Part shown: positions 60,430 through 64,000 of the stretch, piece by piece
How the letters are laid out: every line of letters starts with the position of its first letter
Numbering within the stretch: position 1 is the stretch's first letter
DNA from: Syntrophaceae bacterium UBA5744
GTDB lineage: Bacteria; Desulfobacterota; Syntrophia; Syntrophales; UBA2192
DNA: 64,000 nt
Direction of reading: 5' to 3'
NCBI GenBank assembly: GCA_002419215.1
Contig: DIFQ01000089.1
Span: forward strand, 1-64,000
Made by a program: the position numbers and the translations under genes
The notes under the pieces: model-generated
The model's database searches: none
The model's input: the letters and a program-made list of their open reading frames with translations, nothing else
What the model was told of the DNA's origin: nothing

Positions 60430-60618
60430 GGCACACCCTTCCTGGAACTTCCGGCCGCCGGGGACCCCTCGAGAGGCTCAACCGGGCCGTTCGGCCGGGG
60501 CCCCCTGTGCGGGGGCGCCCCGGTCACGTCCGTTTTCCCGTACCGGTCCGGCACGGCCATTCTGGGCGGATGAAAATACCGTTGAAGCTTCTGGCGGGTG
60601 AATCAGGGATGCCCGTGA
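60430..60618. other. flgM-flgN gap with GC-rich hairpin
   Basis: At 60500-60525 GGGGCCCCC-TGTGC-GGGGGCGCCCC forms a strong stem with one bulge but without a T tract on either side, so it may be an attenuator or mRNA stability element between flgM and flgN. No gene is visible. Confidence 0.5.
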
Positions 60619-60930
60619 TCAGGCAATGATGTCGAGGAGCGACTCTCCCACCATTTTTTCGGCAACTTTCTCCGCGTCGACCTTGTACGTACCCTTCTCG
60701 ATCTGATCCCTCAATGCCTGGACCTTTTCCTCCCGTACGTCGGGAAGGCTCGAGATGGCGTTCTGCAGGGCCTGAACGTCCTTTGCCGTGGTGGAAAGAT
60801 TCACTTTTTCCTCGGGTACGAGATTGTTGGCGGCGCCGGCCTTCTCCGATGAGCGGTCCTCGACCTTTTCGGTCTTCTGGTACTGCTGGATCATCTGGAG
60901 GGTGGCGTCGTCGACCTTGGAAATCTTCAT
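60619..60930 (-). CDS. flgM: Anti-sigma-28 factor FlgM
   Basis: Holds sigma-28 inactive until the hook is complete, then is exported. The 103 residues show the family's acidic C-terminal helices: LSTTAKDVQALQNAISSLPD and VREEKVQALRDQIEKGTYKV. The N-terminus is polar and presumably disordered. Its own sigma-28 promoter (60961-60988) lies in the 3' end of flgJ, giving the usual autoregulatory loop. Confidence 0.93.
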   Translation of the reverse strand: MKISKVDDATLQMIQQYQKTEKVEDRSSEKAGAANNLVPEEKVNLSTTAKDVQALQNAISSLPDVREEKVQALRDQIEKGTYKVDAEKVAEKMVGESLLDIIA

Positions 60931-60960
60931 GTCGTACTCCTTGTTGGAATCTTAACACAC

Positions 60961-60988
60961 TAATCGGCAAAACCCTATTCGATCTTTA
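60961..60988 (-). promoter_or_regulatory. Sigma-28 promoter of flgM, partly inside flgJ
   Basis: On the minus strand: TAAAGATC, 12 bases, GCCGATTA, with a 16-bp spacer. The -35 box lies inside the last codons of flgJ. Expected start near 60955, about 25 bases before flgM. It would drive flgM-flgN-flgK-flgL as a late unit. Confidence 0.83.
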
Positions 60989-61367
60989 GTGTTTTTTTCG
61001 TGGCAGGGTCGTTTCCGACCCCACTGCCCGACTCCGGATTCACGACCCCCTGGGGCTGTTTCAGCTGGTTGTAAAGGACTTTCTGCAGCCCGATGCCGCC
61101 CCGGCGGGCCAGGTCCTCGGAGAGCTTGTGGTCCACGATCATCGTGTAGGTGTCCTTTCCCGGCATCTTGGTCGTGGTCTGGCTCTCCGGGATCGTCTTT
61201 CGCATCGTCTGAAAAATGTAACTGATGAATATGGCTTCGAAATCTGCACAGGACTTCCTCAGCTTCCGGTCCTTCTCCTCTTCCTCGGCCGAGGCGGCAC
61301 CGGCCCGGGCCGACATTTTGGCCAGGCTCTGAGTCGCCAGGGGAGGTATGTTGCGGATCTCTTCCAT
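60975..61367 (-). CDS. flgJ: FlgJ rod-binding domain protein
   Basis: Assists rod assembly in the periplasm. The 130 residues contain only the rod-binding domain (LRKSCADFEAIFISYIFQTM, MIVDHKLSEDLARRGGIGLQ); the muramidase half of the E. coli protein is absent, as is common in delta-type genomes. A separate peptidoglycan hydrolase must act elsewhere. It follows flgI after 10 bases. Confidence 0.92.
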   Translation of the reverse strand: MEEIRNIPPLATQSLAKMSARAGAASAEEEEKDRKLRKSCADFEAIFISYIFQTMRKTIPESQTTTKMPGKDTYTMIVDHKLSEDLARRGGIGLQKVLYNQLKQPQGVVNPESGSGVGNDPATKKTLKIE

Positions 61368-61377
61368 TTCTGTTTTC

Positions 61378-62562
61378 CTACATCACTTTCAGGTCGGCCT
61401 GCAGGGACCCGGCGGCCTTGATGGTCTGTAATATCTGAATGAGATCGCGGGGGGTGACGCCCATGGCATTGAGACCCCGGACCACGTCCTGGATGGTGAC
61501 CCCTCTGGGCATGACCGTGAGGGCTTTCTTCTCCTCGGCAACGTTGATCTGCGTGCTCGGGGTCACGACGGTCTGCCCCCCGGAACCCATGGTGACACCC
61601 CGCCCCGCATCGACGACTCCACCTGTGCCGCGGGGGGCGTAGGGCAGGGGCTGGGAGACGTTGAAATCCTCCCGGATCTGGAAACTGAGATTCCCGTGGG
61701 CCACGGCAATCGTCGAAATCCTTACGTTTTCCCCCATGACCACCGTGCCGGTCTTCTCGTTGAGGACGACGACGGCCGGGGTGTCAACGGAGACGTCAAG
61801 GTTCTCGATGGCCGAAAGCAGGCTCACGATGCTACCCTTGTAGGAATTCTTGACGGCGATCACGGCGGAGCTCGAATCGACGAGTTTCACGTCCACGTCC
61901 CCGATGCGGGAATTCACCGTCGAGGCCAGCCGGGTGAGCGTCGTGAAGTCGGGCTGGTAGAGATTTACCTTGAGCTGGCGGGTCTTCTCGAAATCGTACT
62001 GGAGCTCCTTCTCGATGAGGGCCCCGTTGGTGATGTAGCCGACCGTTGTATGGTTCTTTCCGGAAACGCTACCCGAGGCCGAGTTCCCGCCGGCCAGAAA
62101 GCCACCGATCACCACGGCTCCCTGGGCCACGGCGTATACCTCGTTGTCGGCACCGCGAAGCGGCGTCATGAGGAGCGTACCCCCCAGAAGGCTCTTGGCA
62201 TCCCCGATCGAAGAGACCATGACGTCGAGCTTTGAGCCTGCCTTGGAGAAGGGCGGCAGAACGGCGGTGATCATCACGGCGGCGATGTTGTTCGACTTGA
62301 GATCCTTGTCACGCATGGCGAGGCCCTGCCTGGAAAGCATGTTGGACAGGGTCTCCTTCGTGAAGCCGTTCTTGATGCTGTCGCCGGTGCTCATCAGGCC
62401 CACCACGAGGCCGTAGCCGACGAGCTGGTTGTCCCGGATCCCGCCGATCGCGGCGATGTCCTTGATCCTCGCCGCCCCGGCCGAAACGGGCAGGCACAGG
62501 CAGGCGGCAAGAACGATCGCGACCCCTGTCAAAATTCCTTGATGCACGCTTTTCAGGTTCAT
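61378..62562 (-). CDS. flgI: Flagellar P-ring protein FlgI
   Basis: Forms the peptidoglycan-layer bushing of the motor. The 394 residues start with a signal peptide (VAIVLAACLCLPVSAGA) and continue with the family's RIKDIAAIGGIRDNQLVGYG, GLVVGLMSTGDSIKN and end PRDLIQILQTIKAAGSLQAD. ATG 62562 follows GGAG and gives a clean signal peptide; longer in-frame starts reach into a 7-bp repeat and are unlikely. Confidence 0.95.
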   Translation of the reverse strand: MNLKSVHQGILTGVAIVLAACLCLPVSAGAARIKDIAAIGGIRDNQLVGYGLVVGLMSTGDSIKNGFTKETLSNMLSRQGLAMRDKDLKSNNIAAVMITAVLPPFSKAGSKLDVMVSSIGDAKSLLGGTLLMTPLRGADNEVYAVAQGAVVIGGFLAGGNSASGSVSGKNHTTVGYITNGALIEKELQYDFEKTRQLKVNLYQPDFTTLTRLASTVNSRIGDVDVKLVDSSSAVIAVKNSYKGSIVSLLSAIENLDVSVDTPAVVVLNEKTGTVVMGENVRISTIAVAHGNLSFQIREDFNVSQPLPYAPRGTGGVVDAGRGVTMGSGGQTVVTPSTQINVAEEKKALTVMPRGVTIQDVVRGLNAMGVTPRDLIQILQTIKAAGSLQADLKVM

Positions 62563-62683
62563 CTCCAACCCCACCGTCAAATTCTTACTGTTTGCAAGTT
62601 CCCTGCCCCACCGGGCATTTTTCCTTTTATTTTCCGTGCCTTTTCCACCCCTGTACCCTGAACCCCGGACCCTGTACCCTTTT
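62563..62683. repeat. flgH-flgI gap with family B arm
   Basis: The segment 62645-62681 has ACCCTGT, ACCCTGA, ACCCCGG, ACCCTGT and ACCCTTT units ending at the flgH stop codon. The other half is T-rich with no signal that I can assign. Confidence 0.7.
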
Positions 62684-63370
62684 TTAGAAGGGCCACACCC
62701 AGTCCACGACGCGAGCCATCCAGCCCGGCCGCATCTTGTCGTCCACGACCCCCTTGCCGGCATAGACGATCCGCGCGTCGGAGATGTACTGGGAGAAGAT
62801 CAGGTTGTCCGACGTGACGTCCTCCGGCCGGATCAGGCCGGTGATGACCATGAACTGGTCCTCGGAATTGACCGTCAGCATGCGCCGGCCCTCGATGATG
62901 AGGTTTCCGTTGGGGAGCACCCTCACGACGCGGGCGCTGATCCTTCCCTTGAGGAGCCCGTCGCGGTTCGTTTTCCCTTCGCCTTTGTGGTTGTTGTCCA
63001 TCCCGCCGCCGAGTTTGTATCCGGACATGATCGTCCGGTCCGGATTCACCTGATACATCCCGGTAATGTTCGCCGCGGTCAACGACGAGCGCTTTGTTTC
63101 CGTGTTCGCGTTGTTTTCCCCCTCGGCCTTCTCGTCGATGACGATCGTCACGATGTCCCCGATGTTGCGGGCCTTGCGGTCCGTGAAGATCAGGTTGTTC
63201 GATGTCGCGCCCGGCCAGATCGATCCGGGCGTAGGCTCTGCCTTCACCTCCGGCAGCGAGGGCGGCATCACGATGGGCTCGCGCTTCATGGCGGCGTCGT
63301 AGCTCGTCGCCAGGCAGCCCGTGAGCAGCAGAAGCAGGGTCATCGCGAGACAGATTTTGAAGGCTTTCAT
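62684..63370 (-). CDS. flgH: Flagellar L-ring lipoprotein FlgH
   Basis: The outer-membrane ring of the flagellum. The 228 residues start with a lipoprotein signal ending in LLTG-C and carry NLIFTDRKARNIGDIVTIVI, VLPNGNLIIEGRRMLTVNSE and the terminal IVYAGKGVVDDKMRPGWMAR. ATG 63370 follows AAGGA and gives a normal signal; an ATG at 63382 is four codons upstream. It follows flgA after 16 bases. Confidence 0.96.
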   Translation of the reverse strand: MKAFKICLAMTLLLLLTGCLATSYDAAMKREPIVMPPSLPEVKAEPTPGSIWPGATSNNLIFTDRKARNIGDIVTIVIDEKAEGENNANTETKRSSLTAANITGMYQVNPDRTIMSGYKLGGGMDNNHKGEGKTNRDGLLKGRISARVVRVLPNGNLIIEGRRMLTVNSEDQFMVITGLIRPEDVTSDNLIFSQYISDARIVYAGKGVVDDKMRPGWMARVVDWVWPF

Positions 63371-63386
63371 GACCGTTTCCATCCTT

Positions 63387-64000
63387 TTAAAAATCGACTT
63401 TTACCAGCGACTGTGCCATCACCCGGGCGAAGATGATCTTCTTCGACGAAAGGTTCTGAACGCGGACGAGATCCCCCCGGCCCCCGTCCTCCTGGCACAG
63501 GCCGACGGTGGATATCGTCATGGGGCCGCTCTCGAGGACGATGCGAACCACCTCGCCCTTCTTCACGACGGGCACCGAGCGCAGCATCTGCCTCGTGATC
63601 TCCGTGCCGGCGTTGAGCCGCACGACGGCCTTCTTTCCCACGGCCTCGCCTGCGTCCGTCAGGACGCCCGTCGTGGCCGAGTCCATCCACTTGCTCGTCA
63701 CCGTCACGTCGCCCGGCCCCATGATGTGGTCGCGGGCGATGCCGTGGGTGCTGGCGACAACGTCGGTGAGAACCTCGATCCTCACTCGGATCGTCTCTTC
63801 GCGCAGGAAGGTGTCGCCCTTGCAGAAGCGCACCGCAAAGGAGGTGCGGCCGATGTAGTGCTCGCCGGAGCGGCTGCGGACCTGCAGATTCGCATCCCCG
63901 GCGGGAATGTCCACCCGGGGCATGGAGCCGAGGAACTCGACGCGGATCCGGTCCTTGGGCCAGGTTGCATTGTCCTCGATGTGCTTTTTCACGGCCTCCT
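63387..64000 (-). CDS. flgA: P-ring assembly chaperone FlgA (partial)
   Basis: A periplasmic chaperone for P-ring formation. At least 204 residues are present, containing the SAF-type C-terminal domain (GPGDVTVTSKWMD, NAGTEITRQMLRSVPVVKKG, VRVQNLSSKKIIFARV). The frame stays open to the end of the window and no signal peptide is yet visible, so the start lies beyond 64000; the GTG at 63992 is not likely to be the true start. Confidence 0.9.
   Translation of the reverse strand, partial: EAVKKHIEDNATWPKDRIRVEFLGSMPRVDIPAGDANLQVRSRSGEHYIGRTSFAVRFCKGDTFLREETIRVRIEVLTDVVASTHGIARDHIMGPGDVTVTSKWMDSATTGVLTDAGEAVGKKAVVRLNAGTEITRQMLRSVPVVKKGEVVRIVLESGPMTISTVGLCQEDGGRGDLVRVQNLSSKKIIFARVMAQSLVKVDF

Overview
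The window is one strongly GC-rich, gene-dense bacterial chromosome segment. It most resembles an anaerobic, motile, delta-type Gram-negative (Desulfobacterota, perhaps near the Syntrophales). The indicators are a rubrerythrin, a MenA-type prenyltransferase, outer-membrane ring genes (flgH, flgI), CheX-type phosphatases, and paired sigma-54 and sigma-28 promoter signatures. The taxonomic placement is inference; there is no rRNA or tRNA gene in the window to test it.

Bases 1-19,300 form a mixed housekeeping stretch: pyruvate kinase and phosphoglycerate mutase, an MscS-type channel, a three-gene overlapping operon (glycosyltransferase, YdjC/HpnK-type deacetylase, ATP-grasp/methyltransferase fusion), a cyclic-nucleotide-binding protein, a VTT membrane protein, a small MshEN-like protein with a sigma-54 promoter, an MFS transporter, a UbiA/CPBP pair, rubrerythrin, a Ca2+-type P-ATPase and a coiled-coil lipoprotein. 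Gaps here are filled by several families of short-period (7-8 bp) tandem arrays in inverted pairs, perfect G/C-rich hairpins and a two-copy 150-bp repeat. The arrays sit at gene ends and sometimes provide the stop codon.

Bases 19,381-29,372 (minus strand) hold a chemotaxis cluster: an HTH-receiver regulator with a sigma-28 promoter, CheW, CheR, CheD, an HDOD protein, CheY, CheX, CheB, CheA (with an unusual MshEN-like insert), a second CheY and a second CheX. A diguanylate cyclase with its own sigma-54 promoter lies just upstream. No chemoreceptor gene is present.

Bases 29,610-49,900 hold a TPR gene and then a flagellin-glycosylation island. It encodes a GDP-linked legionaminic acid pathway of the Campylobacter type (LegB, LegC, PtmE, LegF, PtmA, LegI, LegG), an amidotransferase set (HisF-like, HisH-like, PseA/WbpG-like) expected to make an acetamidino group, a formyltransferase, a radical SAM protein, two glycosyltransferases and a Maf transferase. 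No LegH acetyltransferase is visible. Sigma-54 sites precede legB and hisF, and there is a weaker one before the formyltransferase.

Bases 50,143-64,000 are the flagellar filament and rod/ring genes. fliC, fliD, fliS, a FliT-like gene and flaG run rightwards. fliW, csrA, flgL, flgK, flgN, flgM, flgJ, flgI, flgH and a cut-off flgA run leftwards. fliC, fliD, flaG and flgM each have a sigma-28 promoter with the same 16-bp spacer. The flagellin leader holds a hairpin with a GGA loop and a second hairpin over the ribosome-binding site, matching the known FliW-CsrA-flagellin homeostasis circuit. A 231-bp hierarchical palindrome (MITE-like) separates the two flagellar arms.
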